Shown here: piece after piece, positions 44,985 to 56,335 of the stretch
How positions within the stretch are numbered: position 1 is the stretch's first letter
Layout: every line of letters starts with the position of its first letter
Assembly (NCBI GenBank): GCA_030522415.1
Contig: CM060115.1
Span: 8,529,579-8,593,578 of the forward strand
Source: Channallabes apus
Lineage: Eukaryota; Chordata; Actinopteri; Siluriformes; Clariidae
Direction: 5' to 3'
Length of the DNA stretch: 64,000 bases
The notes under the pieces: model-generated
Told to the model about the DNA's origin: nothing
Database searches by the model: none
What the model saw: only the letters and a program-made list of their open reading frames with translations
Made by a program: the position numbers and the translations under genes

Positions 44985-45265
44985 AGCTGACCAGGTGATA
45001 CTAGCTGAAACCTGCTCGACCAGCTGGAACCAATGTGAAAGTGACTAAAATCTGTCTAATACCTGAATAAGCTGACAGACTGCACCCAGCCTGACCAGCT
45101 ACAGTAGAACCAGTCTAAATGTCACGAATGCCATCTCTAAAGCCATCAACCCTGACCAGCTTGGCCAGCTAAAACCATCCGGACCTGCTAGAACCACTCT
45201 GAATGTGATTACGCTTCAAACCTGTCCAGCCTGTTCAATAAAAACCAGCTTGACCAGCTAGAACA
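44985..45265. repeat. Degenerate GACCAGC tandem repeat
   Basis: Repeated motif CTGACCAGCTAGAACCA with GTCTGAATGTGA variants, several imperfect units. It continues at 51096-51165 (AACAAGTCTGAAAGTGG, CCTGACCAGAT), so the SINE-piggyBac-L2 nest was inserted inside it. Confidence 0.65.
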
Positions 45266-46005
45266 GGGGTAGCTCAGTGTTTAAAGCATTGGACTACGGT
45301 TCGGAAGATCCCAGGTTCAAACCCCACAACCACCAAGTTGCCACTGTTGGGCCCTTGAGCAAGGCACTTAACCCTTAACCCTATAACGCCATATGTATTA
45401 TATTGGATACATATATTTCTAAGGCCTGTACCTCAGTAACAGGATTACCATTTTCCTCAAAAACCTGTTGTATACAATCCTATACATGTATTCTCCCCCT
45501 GGAGGATGATCTATGCACTACAGGTGGCAAAGGCCACTTTTTCCCCCAGAATCCAACATGGCTGCATGCTAGGTGGCAGTTAGAGCAATTTACAAGTGAT
45601 AAGATTCCTTAATTTTGGAACAGTTACAGTAAGTGAAATAAAAAATTTTTTAATTATGTTTCAAAATAAGCCTTTACTAAGGTGACACAGCTCATAATAC
45701 CTTAATTTTTCATAAAATATTTTATAGAAAAACCATGGTGAAAAAGTGTGAATCAAATATGATACTATGGGTATATAAATGTATTTCATGGGTCAGTACA
45801 TCAATTGTTGTTTTAGTGCATGAGTGCATCAAGTTTGTTTTATATGCACAGTAATTCAAGCTGCACTAAATATATTATTTAATTTAAGCTTGAATATTTC
45901 TTTTAGTACTTATTTTGAGCAGAATTGTATATTTGTCAGTTGTAAATAGTCAATATATAATTTGTAAATATAACAATATATTGTTTGTATGATTTGATTA
46001 TTTAG

Positions 46006-47177
46006 ATGGCAAAAAAGTACAGTGTAGAAGATGTCCTAAATATGATAAATGATGGAAATTCAAGTGAAATTGAACAGTTTAGGGAGGAAGATGACGATGT
46101 TAGTGATGAGGAATGGACTCCTAAGGGAAAGGCAGCTACAGAGGGATCACATAGTGATAGTGATGAAGAAGATGAACCTGTAGATGAAACAGACATACCA
46201 GTAACATCAAAACAGAGCAAAACAAAGCAGTCAGCAAAAGACAAAGTAAAAAAGAAAGCATACAGATGGAGAAAAGTGCCATTTGAAAGTCCAAATGTTG
46301 ATTTTGATAGACATATTGATAATGTCTGTATAGAAAGATCAGAATGGACACCATACATTTATTTCAAGCAATTTGTTACTGATGAAATGATTCAGGAAAT
46401 TGCACAGCAAACTAACTTGTACAGTGTACAGAAACTGGGAACATCAGTCAACACAACACCCAAAGAAATTGAACAGGTTCTTGGCATGTACATGCACATG
46501 GGGTTGGTACAGATGCCCAATGTAAGAGCCTATTGGGAAATGGAGACGAAGTACCCCACAGTGTGTGATGTGATGTCTCGAGAACGATTCCTGAAATTGC
46601 TGACACTCATTCATTTTCAAGACAACCTCAGTGTGTCTGATGACCAGAAGAAAGACAAACTTTGGAAAATCAGACCATGGTTAGAAAAACTTCGACAACA
46701 GTTTCTTCTCATTCCTCCTGAAGAATTTCATGCAGTGGATGAAGTAATGGTGCCTTTCAAAGGCAAGTCTAACCTTCGTGTTTACATGCCATCAAAACCT
46801 CACAAATGGGGGTTCAAGATGTGGGCACGTGCTGGACAAACTGGGTTCCTTTATGATTTTGCTGTCTGCCAAGGTGCGGAAAATCCAGATAAGGAGAAGT
46901 CAGATGTTGGTGTTTCTGGAGATGTTGTCCTGAAATTGACTTCGACCCTTCCAGCAGGACAAAATCACAAGGTTTTTGCTGACAACTATTTTACATCAGT
47001 ACCTCTGGTGGATCACCTGAAAGAACGAGGACTGTACTATTTGGGGACAGTTCGAATGAACAGGGTGAAGAACTGCAGTATGATGGAAGAAAATGATTTA
47101 AAGAAAAAAGGAAGAGGGTCATGGGATTTCAGAGTGAATGAGAAAAACACTGTCATTGTGAGATGGTGTGACAACAA
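46006..47177 (+). pseudogene. piggyBac transposase, N-terminal two thirds
   Basis: A DDE transposase that cuts and pastes at TTAA. Residues 20-85 are acidic then basic and low-complexity. The conserved domain begins near residue 110 (SEWTPYIYFKQFVTDEM). First catalytic Asp is D245 in AVDEVMVPFKGKSNLRVY, second is D326 in VFADNYFTSVPLVDHL. The open frame ends four codons after RWC where an L2 has inserted, using an L2-derived TAG. The start at 46006 (MAKKYSVEDVLNMINDG) fits the length of fish PGBD-like proteins. No other stop or shift was seen, so the gene was intact when it was hit. Confidence 0.95.
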
Positions 47178-50111
47178 TTAGAGCGTAAATGGCGTCAAAC
47201 TAAATTGTTGGTATTTCAAATAGCATGGAAAGAGAGCATCCTGAACTATAGGAAAGCTCTTAGTGTAGCTAGATCAACGTATCTCTCCACTCTTATAGAC
47301 GAAAATAAAAATAATCCTAGATTTTTATTTAATACCGTAGCCAAATTAACCAGAAATAAGACCACTACAGAAATCTCCACAACAACATCATGCAATAGTG
47401 AGGACTTCATGAACTTTTTTAATAATAAAATTGTAAATATCAGGCATAAAATTGAGGCTTTGAAACCAAACAATGTAATTGATACTGATGTTAACCTAGC
47501 CATGTCAGATTCAAACCTAGAATACTTTACTCCTCTTGAAGAGAATGAACTAATTTCACTCATCTCTTCTGCAAATTCATCAACCTGTATATTAGATCCT
47601 ATACCGACACATTTTCTTAAACAGATAGCACCAGTAATAACAGAACCGATGTTGAGAATAATTAATTCCTCACTCAGCATTAGTTATGTTCCAAAATCTT
47701 TTAAAGTAGCAGTTATTAAACCAATAATTAAGAAACCTGACCTCGACCCCTGTCAGCTGTCCAATTACAGGCCAATATCAAACCTCCCCTTTATCTCTAA
47801 GATTCTGGAAAAGATAGTAGCGGAGCAGCTATGCTCATATCTACATAGAAATGGCATACATGAACTGTATCAGTCAGGATTTAGGCCTCATCACAGCACA
47901 GAAACAGCACTCGTTAAAGTAGTAAATGACCTCCTATTGGCCTCTGATCAGGGTTGTGTAACTATGCTTGTATTACTCGACCTCAGTGCAGCTTTTGACA
48001 CTATTGATCATGCTATTCTTCTTCACAGATTAGAAAATTTAGTAGGAATTAAGGGTACAACCCTCTCCTGGCTCAGATCCTATTTGACCGATCGTTATCA
48101 GTATGTAGACTTAAATGGTGATTATTCTGCATGTTCTCTAGTGGAGTTTGGCGTTCCGCAGGGTTCAGTTTTAGGCCCACTGCTTTTTTCCCTTTACATG
48201 CTTCCTCTGGGCAACATAATCCGTAAGCATGGTATTAGTTTTCATTGTTATGCTGACGACACACAGTTATATGTCTCAACAAAACCTGATGAGAAAAACC
48301 ATCTTACTAAAGTTGAGCAATGTGTTCAGGACATAAGAAATTGGATGCTAATTAACTTCCTTCTGCTTAATCCGGATAAGACAGAAGTTCTAGTCATAGG
48401 ACCGCATACAGCTAGAAGTAAAATCTTAGATCACACCGTAACTTTAGATGGCCTTTCTGTTCCGTCAAGTGCAACAGTAAAAGACCTCGGCGTGATTATA
48501 GATTCCAGCCTTTCATTTGAAGCTCATGTAGATAATATCACCAGGATAGCATTCTTTCACCTTAGAAATATCGCCAAAATAAGAAATATATTGTCGCTAA
48601 ATGATGCAGAAAAACTAGTTCATGCTTTTATCACTTCTAGGTTGGACTATTGTAATGCCTTACTGTCTGGTTGTTCAGTTAGGTGCATAAACAAGCTTCA
48701 GCTAGTCCAAAATGCAGCAGCGAGAGTCCTCACTAGAACCAGAAGATATGAGCACATCACCCCTATCCTATCTTCACTGCATTGGCTCCCTGTGAAATTT
48801 CGCATTGATTTTAAAATACTACTCTTGACATATAAGGCATTAAATGGTCTCGCGCCGCAGTATCTGAGCGAACTGCTAGTGTCTTACGATCCGCCACGCC
48901 TACTTCGGTCAAAGGATGCAGGCTGCTTATCAGTACCGCGTATTATGAAAACTACAGCTGGGGGCAGAGCTTTTTCTTACAAAGCCCCAAAATTATGGAA
49001 TAGTCTTCCAAATAGTGTTCGGGACTCAGACACAGTCTCAGTGTTTAAGTCTAGGCTAAAAACCTATTTATTTAGCCAAGCATTTTTATAAATAGATTTG
49101 CCATAAGGTAAAGGAGCAGATCTGGGGGACTCATGGACGTAGAGTATTATGGTGAACTGGTATGTTTTAGATGCTGTCTTCCTCAGTCTCATTTGATCAC
49201 TCAGGTTTGTTGACGGTGAGGTGATTGTTTGCTTTACATCTCAGGGAGCCCTCATGTTTGTGTTTCCTTCTGGCTCTCCCTTTTAGTTATGCTGTCATAG
49301 TTAGTCCTGCCGGAGTCCCTGCTTGCACTCTACAGTAAATATACATTCACATTAGACATTGTGACTGTGACCATACCTAATTGCAATCTCTCCTCCTCTT
49401 CTCTTCCTCCCCCTCTTTCTCTTTCCTCTCTCCCCCTGTCTCCCCCTTTCACTCTTTCTCTCTCTCTCTCTGTCGAGCTACACATGTGGTTCCTGAGCTG
49501 CCAGTGATCCAGACTCCCACTGCCCTCCGGACCTGTCTGATCCATCCTGGTGCCCGGTTTCTGGTTGGAGGTCTCATCGCATGGATGCCCCGTGTGTCTC
49601 TTTAGGATGCGTCTGGTGTCTGGGGATGATTCTCTATACTTAGAAGATGGTTCTGGCCTCGACTGGTGTTGTCAGCTGTTTCTCTGAGGACTTGACAATT
49701 CGATAGTTCAGGACTGGAACTTTCTACAAGTCTATCTGAGTCTCGAATAACTACTGGACTCCATTTTACATCAAGTATTATAACATCAATTAACATCAAC
49801 TATTATAGCTGAACCTAACACTTAACACTGTATAAATGCAGATCATTTCCTACTATCTGTTTCACCCAGATGAGGATGGGTTCCCTGTCGAGTCTGGTTC
49901 CTCTCAAGGTTTCTTCCTATTACCGTCTCAGGGAGTTTTTCCTTGCCACTGTCGCCCTCGGGCTTGCTCGCCAGGGAATATCTGAACACTTTGATTCATA
50001 CATATTCACATTCCATACAAACTTAAATAATTCTTTTGATTGTGTAAAGCTGTTTTGAGACAATGTCAATTGTTAAAAGCGCTATACAAATAAAACTGAA
50101 TTGAATTGAAT
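47178..50111 (+). mobile_element. Young 5'-truncated L2 inserted in piggyBac
   Basis: Flanked by the duplication TGACAACAA (47169-47177, 50112-50120). It begins inside ORF2, before the reverse transcriptase, and ends in the L2 tail GAATTGAATTGAATTGA. The 3' UTR includes a CT-rich tract at 49388-49475. Its ORF2 remainder is fully open and only one TACAGTA lies within it (49331), both consistent with recent insertion. Its sequence is a different L2 subfamily from the copy at 20-24 kb. Confidence 0.95.
47205..49091 (+). CDS. L2 ORF2 reverse transcriptase, 5'-truncated but open
   Basis: 628 codons without interruption. The endonuclease is missing. Reverse transcriptase landmarks: [20 protein letters not shown] near residue 190, motif [16 protein letters not shown] with catalytic Asp259, [20 protein letters not shown] near 315, and motif [13 protein letters not shown] with Asp351-Asp352. 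A C-terminal domain follows ([18 protein letters not shown], then [20 protein letters not shown]). It ends at 49091 with LFSQAFL. The start at 47205 is only the first Met-like codon after the insertion; the native protein began upstream. It reads in the same direction as the transposase it split. Cannot mobilise itself without endonuclease. Confidence 0.94.
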   Translation: MLVFQIAWKESILNYRKALSVARSTYLSTLIDENKNNPRFLFNTVAKLTRNKTTTEISTTTSCNSEDFMNFFNNKIVNIRHKIEALKPNNVIDTDVNLAMSDSNLEYFTPLEENELISLISSANSSTCILDPIPTHFLKQIAPVITEPMLRIINSSLSISYVPKSFKVAVIKPIIKKPDLDPCQLSNYRPISNLPFISKILEKIVAEQLCSYLHRNGIHELYQSGFRPHHSTETALVKVVNDLLLASDQGCVTMLVLLDLSAAFDTIDHAILLHRLENLVGIKGTTLSWLRSYLTDRYQYVDLNGDYSACSLVEFGVPQGSVLGPLLFSLYMLPLGNIIRKHGISFHCYADDTQLYVSTKPDEKNHLTKVEQCVQDIRNWMLINFLLLNPDKTEVLVIGPHTARSKILDHTVTLDGLSVPSSATVKDLGVIIDSSLSFEAHVDNITRIAFFHLRNIAKIRNILSLNDAEKLVHAFITSRLDYCNALLSGCSVRCINKLQLVQNAAARVLTRTRRYEHITPILSSLHWLPVKFRIDFKILLLTYKALNGLAPQYLSELLVSYDPPRLLRSKDAGCLSVPRIMKTTAGGRAFSYKAPKLWNSLPNSVRDSDTVSVFKSRLKTYLFSQAFL

Positions 50112-50112
50112 T

Positions 50113-50724
50113 GACAACAAGGCTGTGAATCTGCTCTCTTCATTTGTTGGAGTTGACCCAGTGACAAATGTGAAACGGTGGGATCGAAAATCCAAAAAGT
50201 ACATAATGGTGCCAAGACCTGCTATTGTGGAGACATACAACAAATTTATGGGTGGTGTTGATCTTCTTGACATGTTGTCTGTTCTTTACAAGTTTTCCTT
50301 TAGATCCCGAAGATGGTATCTGTACATTTGGTGGCACACTGTCACTGTGGCAGTCATAAATGCATGGAATCTTTACAAGAGAGACCAGAAAGAACTGGAA
50401 CCTAGGAAGAAACCAATGCCATTGAGAAGATTTCAAGCTTCGGTTGGGACTTCTCTCATAAGCGCAGGAAAAGGCAAGATCCGATGTGGCAGACCACTGT
50501 CCTCCCCAGAAGCAGAGAAAGCACCCCCACGCAAAAGACGAGCTGCTGCTGTACCCCCTGATGTGAGAAAAGATGGCATTGACCATTTACCAACATGGAA
50601 AACAAGACAGAGGTGCAAGCACTGCCCGGGAAGTCACTTCTCACATGTCTACTGTGAGAAATGCAAAGTCAACCTTTGTCTAAACAAAGACAGAAATTGT
50701 TTTTTGGCATTTCATGAAACTTAA
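50113..50724 (+). pseudogene. piggyBac transposase, C-terminal third
   Basis: Resumes in frame after the L2 with DNKAVNLLSSFVGVDPV. Contains RWDRKSKKYIMVPRP, then YNKFMGGVDLLDMLSVLYKF, in which the Asp of GGVD (codon 50260-50262) is the third catalytic residue. The end is a cysteine-rich zinc-binding domain: CKHCPGSHFSHVYCEKCKVN plus further Cys residues (CLN, NCF), as needed for end recognition in piggyBac. It stops at 50724. Because the 9-bp target duplication keeps the frame, precise loss of the L2 would restore the reading frame; that is an inference. Confidence 0.95.
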
Positions 50725-51102
50725 ACACGTTGCCAAATATACTTTACACACGGTGTAAAGTACTAAACATGTTGTAAAAAGTTGTTAAATGCTGTAAAAC
50801 ATATTTGTGTGTGTAAGGTTTTTAAGGCACACAAAAATTAGATTCACCTGAAACGCCTGGTGTTTCAAATGTGATACAAAAAAAAACAACACATTCCCAG
50901 GTGATATTTAAAAAAATTTTTTTTTAACTCTCACAATGGTTCAATAAACAGTTCAATCCTGAAATAATAGAATTTTCTGACTATTCATTCATATAGCAGG
51001 CTTTATAGGGTTAACTGCTCAGATGTGTAATGAGATACTGTAAAAATGTAAGTCGCTCTGGATATGAGCATCTGCCAAATGCCTAAATGTAAATGTAGAA
51101 CA

Positions 51103-51165
51103 AGTCTGAAAGTGGTGCAAAACCATCAGACCTACCTGACCAGATAATGGTGATGGTGACTAGTT
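51103..51165. repeat. Degenerate GACCAGC repeat, right part
   Basis: Continuation of 44985-45265 after the nested insertions. Confidence 0.55.
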
Positions 51166-51339
51166 AAGGCTAATTATTTTTCCCAGGCTGTCTGTAACTT
51201 GTAACAAATGTTAATTCTGGCCAATCTGCTGCATTTGATTGAGAGCTTAAATTAGATGGATGGATGGATGGATGGATAGATGTACCTTACAATACACTGA
51301 ATAACCCAGTTAGGAAGCTGGGGTCAAAGCACAGGGTCA

Positions 51340-51465
51340 GCTATGATACAGCGCCCCTGGTGCAATGGCTCAGCAGTCTCAACGTGGTGGTGCTGGGAAT
51401 TTAGCTTCCAATCAGTAAATCCAGTAACCCAGAGCCTTAACAGTTTGAACCACCACTGCCTCTAG
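51340..51465 (-). repeat. tRNA-SINE-like fragment, weak
   Basis: CAGCGCCCCTGGTGCAATGG and GGGAATTTAGCTTCC suggest an inverted, decayed tRNA-type SINE head ending GTTTGAACCACCACTGCC. Confidence 0.35.
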
Positions 51466-51472
51466 CAGTATA

Positions 51473-51812
51473 CAGTGGCACCTCGGCATACAAATGCCCA
51501 GCTCACGAATTTTCGCCTTAAAAACTGAAATTTGCCTACGAATCACTATTGGCGTTCAAGTGACATAACCAAGTTGAACCCAATTCTGGCTAAGTTGCAC
51601 ATACTATATGTCTTTTCTAAGTTGCACAGGAGTCTTTCAATGAGTTATGCCATAGCCACCGTGGCCTCCAAGAATGTTAGCAAGTATGGTAGCAAGAAGA
51701 AAATGGAGGCACTTTCAGTTTCATTAGAAACATTCATTTGTTTTACATTATTTTGTCTGCATTATGAATTTTCGCCTCAAGAACTTGCCTCCTATATGCC
51801 TAGGCACCACTG
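51473..51812 (+). mobile_element. Tigger/pogo-derived MITE
   Basis: Begins after a TA with CAGTGGCACCTCGGCATACA and ends with the inverted TATGCCTAGGCACCACTG. A remnant resembling a Tigger transposase start (VASKNVSKYGSKKKMEALSV) is in frame at 51650-51720. 340 bp; non-autonomous. Confidence 0.75.
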
Positions 51813-51829
51813 TGTACAGTATGTACAGT

Positions 51830-52015
51830 ATCACTCACTCAGTCATCGTCTGTACAGCTTTATCCTGTATTCAGGGTCACAGGGGGCCTGCAGCCTATCC
51901 CAGGAGACTTAGGGCACAAGGCGCGGTACACCCTGGACAGGGTGCCAATCCATCGCAAGCCACACACATACACACACTCACACACTACAGGCAATTTGGG
52001 AACACGGTGCCTTCC
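51830..52015 (-). repeat. V-SINE 3' half, minus copy
   Basis: Tail TCACTCACTCAGTCATCG, then AGGGTCACAGGGGGCCTGCA and CAGGCAATTTGGGAACAC. Truncated at the core. Confidence 0.8.
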
Positions 52016-52725
52016 TCAGGTCCAACATCACAGAATGTGTGATGTGTAGGAGAATAAAGTAAAAAGAAGAAAAGAAATATGCCTTCTTCCTCCCTCAGGC
52101 CCTCTCAATAACATGCTAGTACTTCTTTTATCCAATTAACAATTCCACAAAAGTTCCCTCTATACTAGGGTAAGAACACGATTCAAACGCTGCCATGTCG
52201 AGCAGCGAGGTTTTGAAGGGTATATTTTACATCGTATGCCTAAAGGGAGAAAGCTGTAGAGAGAGAGAGAGAGAGAGAGAGACAAAAAGACAGATGAAGA
52301 GAGAAATGGGATGGCCCTGAGGGCAAGTTCTAACCCCATCCATCTCTGAGGTTAAAATTCTATGACCCACACAGAAGTATTCCTGTGGGATTTTTCGCTG
52401 ATTGTAATCATCAAAGGCACTTCAGCACAAAAATGATAAACTATGGTTTAATCATGCTAATCAAGTTGATCATGCCGCCTTGCGTTAAAAACTGCCTTTT
52501 GCTAATAGCTAATTTGGTTGATTTAATCCCTATTCATAAAGATCTAAAATTAGACAGGAGACAATACTGCCATTTTAGCTCTGTTGGAAAAAGATCCCGA
52601 GAGTAAGTTACAAAATGTCCCCATGAATGAAGGAGATGTCTGTATGGAAATGATTAGATATGAAAAGAAATCATTTTAATTAGTCCCATGATAACCAAAT
52701 CAGATTTAAGAACTCAACAGTGCTA
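52016..52725. other. No gene; (GA)n at 52258-52281
   Basis: One GA microsatellite; otherwise nothing recognised. Confidence 0.45.
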
Positions 52726-52727
52726 AG

Positions 52728-53243
52728 AAATACACTACGAGTCAAAATTTTGGACACCTTGGCTAATTCCAATGTCTTTCCTGATTTTTAATGCTGGAGG
52801 CATCGAAAATATGCAATAAACTCCATCTATGAACAGTTGATATTGAGATGTATCTGCTACTTTTGCTCTGTAAAACCTTTATAATGGATTTAATCTGAGG
52901 CGCTGTTTGTTAATTGGTGATTCCTGAGTCTGTTGACTCTAAATGAACTTCTCCTCTGCAGCAGAGGTACGTTTTGGTCTTGCTTTCTTGGGAAGGTCTT
53001 CATGAGAGTCAGTTTCATCATGGTGCTTGATGGGTTTCGCAAATGCACTTGAGAATACTGTTCATGCAAGAACCGTTCCAGAACAGCTGACCTTCATTTA
53101 TTAAAATAACGGCTGTTGTTGTTATTGTTGTTACATAATTACTGAATGCTATATGTGCTATTTCATAGTAGAAAAATTCCAGTATTGTGAAATGTAGAAA
53201 ATAAATGCAAACTTGTGTCCAAACGTTTAATTGATACTGTAAG
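52728..53243 (-). mobile_element. Decayed Tc1-type element (family F)
   Basis: Left end TACACTACGAGTCAAAATTT and right end TTGTGTCCAAACGTTTAATT, which is its approximate inverse (GACACC / GTGTCC). The interior aligns in concept with fish elements of the CTACxxxTCAAAAxTTTGG type; no open frame is left. Confidence 0.5.
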
Positions 53244-53249
53244 TATTTT

Positions 53250-55384
53250 TCACTCAATATAGGGTACTGGGAAAAATTATTGAAACAAATGTGAAATGCA
53301 ATGTTTTAATGACATTCTTAATTTTTTTTTTAATAATCTAGATAATAAGAATCATTTATTATACAGGGAAATTGCTATACAATAATTAATATTAAGTATG
53401 AAGTACTTCATTCTTTAAAACCTGCTGACATCACCTGTTTTGTGCACAGAGTTGTCTTAATACATGGTTGTCTTAATATGTTTGGCCACCACTGTAATTT
53501 TTGGAGCAGGGTGAGATTCACACACCACACACACCACCATTAGGAAATTGGCGCACTCATAAAATGTATTCATTTGGCAAATGCTTTCATTCTAAGTCAC
53601 TTACGAGTAAAGCTCAGTAAAATCAGTGCACAGACCTATTATAAAATAGCTGACCTCAATACCAGCGATCCGTAAGTCAATTCACAGCATGGGCAGTGAG
53701 AGACCAAAGAAAAAGTGTAGGGAGCTGTAGGAAGAACTGAGAGCTACAAAAGCATAACTGTACATGAGGCCTGGGGGAAGGGGTAGTACTCAGGGGTGGT
53801 AGAAACACCAGTCACGAAGCAGACAGTCAACCAGCTTCGATGATGATATTTGGTTAGTTATTTTTCTTCAGCAAAACTTTATGTGCCTGAAGGAATATTT
53901 TTAACACAAACCTGGACTAAATAATTCAACTCACTTCAAAAAGGAGACAATTAAAGATTTAACCTTTCTTTTATAATATGCGATTAGAATGGTGCGGTTT
54001 AAAAAAAACAACTGAATACTATATATTAATTAAGGACAATTGTGCAAAAACATCCATATCATGAGCTTTCAATACACAGCACATGCATCAGCTTTCCCCA
54101 TGCAGTCTCTTGTATATTGTATAAATCGCTCATGCATATTTAAAGTTTTGCAATATTATTTCTCCGCTTCAGCACAGTGCTAGCACTGCATTATCGCTCA
54201 TACTGTAGTTTTGTTAAGTTTATAACATGGTACTTCAGCAACATCCAAATCGCACCTTCAGTGATACCTGTGATTTACAGGATTATTACTGCTGGAGTGG
54301 CTACAACAGAGTATAAACATTCATTTTCTTGATTTCAACATTCTCCGCAAATCCTTTAAGCACATTTAAACCACATATGACTTTTGCTCAAAATTATGGC
54401 AGCTGTGTGTCGTGCTTTGTTCAAAACATGGAAGATTAAGGTTTCTAAATTAAGGTTATATAAGTTTTGTTATAGATTACAATACCTGTCATTTTGTTGT
54501 TAAACTGTTCATATACAGTATTCATATATACAAGCACACACTAGCTACTGTTTAATTTTTTGCTAGTTGACTAGACATCTTTTCCATAGGTAGAACAAAA
54601 ACTGATGCAGAGCAATAAGTACAAATAATTGTGACAATATTAATTTGTGTATAATACAACACTATTTAAGAACATAATAATTAAAATACTGATTAATACT
54701 TACGTAACTTATTAATAATCTGAATATGTAAATAAACTATTCTGGAAGCTCATGTCCATCAACAGATCCCTAAGTGACTGGCATTGCATGAATGTCATTA
54801 AAGATCTACAGCAGTTTCTGGGACTTTCTCAATTTTTTAACTCTGGCCTCAGTACCGTATGAAAATGAGTCTGGATTTGCCTTTGTCAGCTGGCATGCTC
54901 CACTGAGCTGACGCTAAACTAGCTGAGTTGGATTGGATAATGACTTGCCATTTCCAGCTCAGACCTTTACACTTGATATCAAAGTGTTACTGGCCAAAGC
55001 AAAATGATATCAGTATTAATGGTCCATTTAAAGCAAACCTTTTCCATAACAAAGTACATTGAGTTTGCTTTCTTTTCTGTCTGCCTTTGTCTCCTTTCTT
55101 TCTTCCAGCTGCCTGACTAGTCGACAGCCCCTAAGTCACTCAAGTGACTAGCAAATTTATAAATTGATGGGAGCGTCCCTGTGCTCCCAGGGTCCTATGG
55201 TCCTTGGTTAACTTTTCTGTTAACACACATTAAACCTCCTATTCTATTTGAGACAAATGTAACCTATTGCAGGTAATTATTTACTGAATATTATACAGAT
55301 TATTATATTATCAAATCCAGTGGTTTTCTTTGGATATGGTTTTGGAGGATTTCATCATCAACATTTAAAACCCCCAAACTTTGC
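53250..55384. other. No gene; possible Tc1 end near 53498
   Basis: GTTTGGCCACCACTGTAAT at 53480-53498 could be an inverted Tc1 terminus (CAGTGGTGGCCAAAC). Otherwise AT-rich and unassigned. Confidence 0.4.
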
Positions 55385-55835
55385 AACTCGTGAATTGGTG
55401 AACATACTGCCCTTGAAACACAGGACCCTAGAATTGGAATACATACTGCCTTTGATACATAGGATCCTAGAATTGGTGGACATACTGCCTTGGAAACATA
55501 GGACCCTAGAATTGGTGAACATACTGCCTTTGAAACATAGGACCCTAGAATTGGTGGACATACTGCCTTGGAAACATAGGACCCTAGAATTGGTGGACAT
55601 ACTGTCCTGGAAACATAGGACCCAGGAATTGGTGAACATACTGCCCTTGAAACATAGGACCCTAGAATTGGGGAATGTACTGCCTTGGAAACATAGGACC
55701 CTAGAATTGGTGAACATACTGCCCTTGAACCATAGGACCCTAGAATTGGAGGACATACTGCCCTGGGAACATACAGTAGGACCCTAGAATTGGTGAACAT
55801 ACTGCCTTGGAAACATAGGACCCTAGAATTCAATT
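55385..55835. repeat. 39-bp minisatellite, array 1
   Basis: About 11 tandem units of 39 bp (AATTGGTGAACATACTGCC plus TTGGAAACATAGGACCCTAG in the typical unit). Because 39 is divisible by 3, long frames stay open on both strands (units ELVNILPLKHRTL or RVLCFQGSMSTNS); I take these as artefacts. One unit (55772) carries a CAGTA insertion. Confidence 0.95.
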
Positions 55836-56335
55836 CAATTTTATTTATACAACTTAGGTATTTCGTCTGGTTTGAGATATATAATTGGGTATCATCATAA
55901 TAACAATGGAATCTAATCCCATGTCTTCTAATGATGTTACCCAAGGGAAGCATGTATATTGAGAACAGCAGAGGTCCTAAAACTGACCCTTGTGGGACCC
56001 CATATTTCACTGGCATCACACCAGACGGTTCTCCATTCAGATCTACAAAATGGTATCGATCAGACAGGCATGATCTAAACCATTTTAATGCCTGTCCCTG
56101 AATACCTACAGTATGTGATTTTGTAAGCGATCTATGAGAATATCATGATCTACAGTGTCGAAATCAGCACTAAGATCAAGTAAGACTAGAATTGAAATGC
56201 AGCGTTGGTCCGAAGCTAAAAACAAGTCATTTGCAAACTAGTGTAGTTTCTGTACTATGATGGGGCCTTAAACCTGACTGAAATTCTTCAAGGATGTTGT
56301 TTTCCTGCAAGAATGTGCATATTTGAGCTGAAACT
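55836..56335 (-). mobile_element. L2 fragment with internal deletion, 3' side
   Basis: The L2 3' terminus (CAATTCAATTTTATTTATAC) is fused directly to reverse-transcriptase sequence (TTAGGTATTTCGTCTGG). RT includes the minus-strand block [20 protein letters not shown]; the catalytic motif is YYDD instead of YADD. It continues beyond later insertions at 57741-58003. Confidence 0.85.

Larger units (their letters stand above)
45379..51010 (+). mobile_element. piggyBac transposon carrying a nested L2
   Basis: Inverted ends CCCTATAACGCC and CCCTATAAAGCC (11 of 12 match) directly next to TTAA on both sides (45375-45378, 51011-51014), the strict piggyBac target. Without the L2 and one duplication it would be about 2.7 kb. 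It carries one transposase gene in two exon-like pieces separated by the L2. Confidence 0.96.
45266..51095 (+). repeat. SINE (tRNA head, RSg-1-like tail) split by piggyBac
   Basis: The head at 45266-45378 has GTAGCTCAGTGTTTAAAGCA and GGTTCAAACCC. The tail at 51011-51095 has GTAAGTCGCTCTGGATATGA and GCCTAAATGTAAATG. Target duplication TAGAACA at 45259-45265 and 51096-51102. The two halves join at TTAA. Confidence 0.9.

Noticed and set aside
55303..56019. 238-codon frame with RT-like N terminus and 13-residue repeats
   Set aside because: Chance fusion of an L2 remnant with the 39-bp minisatellite; the RT motif is mutated to YYDD.
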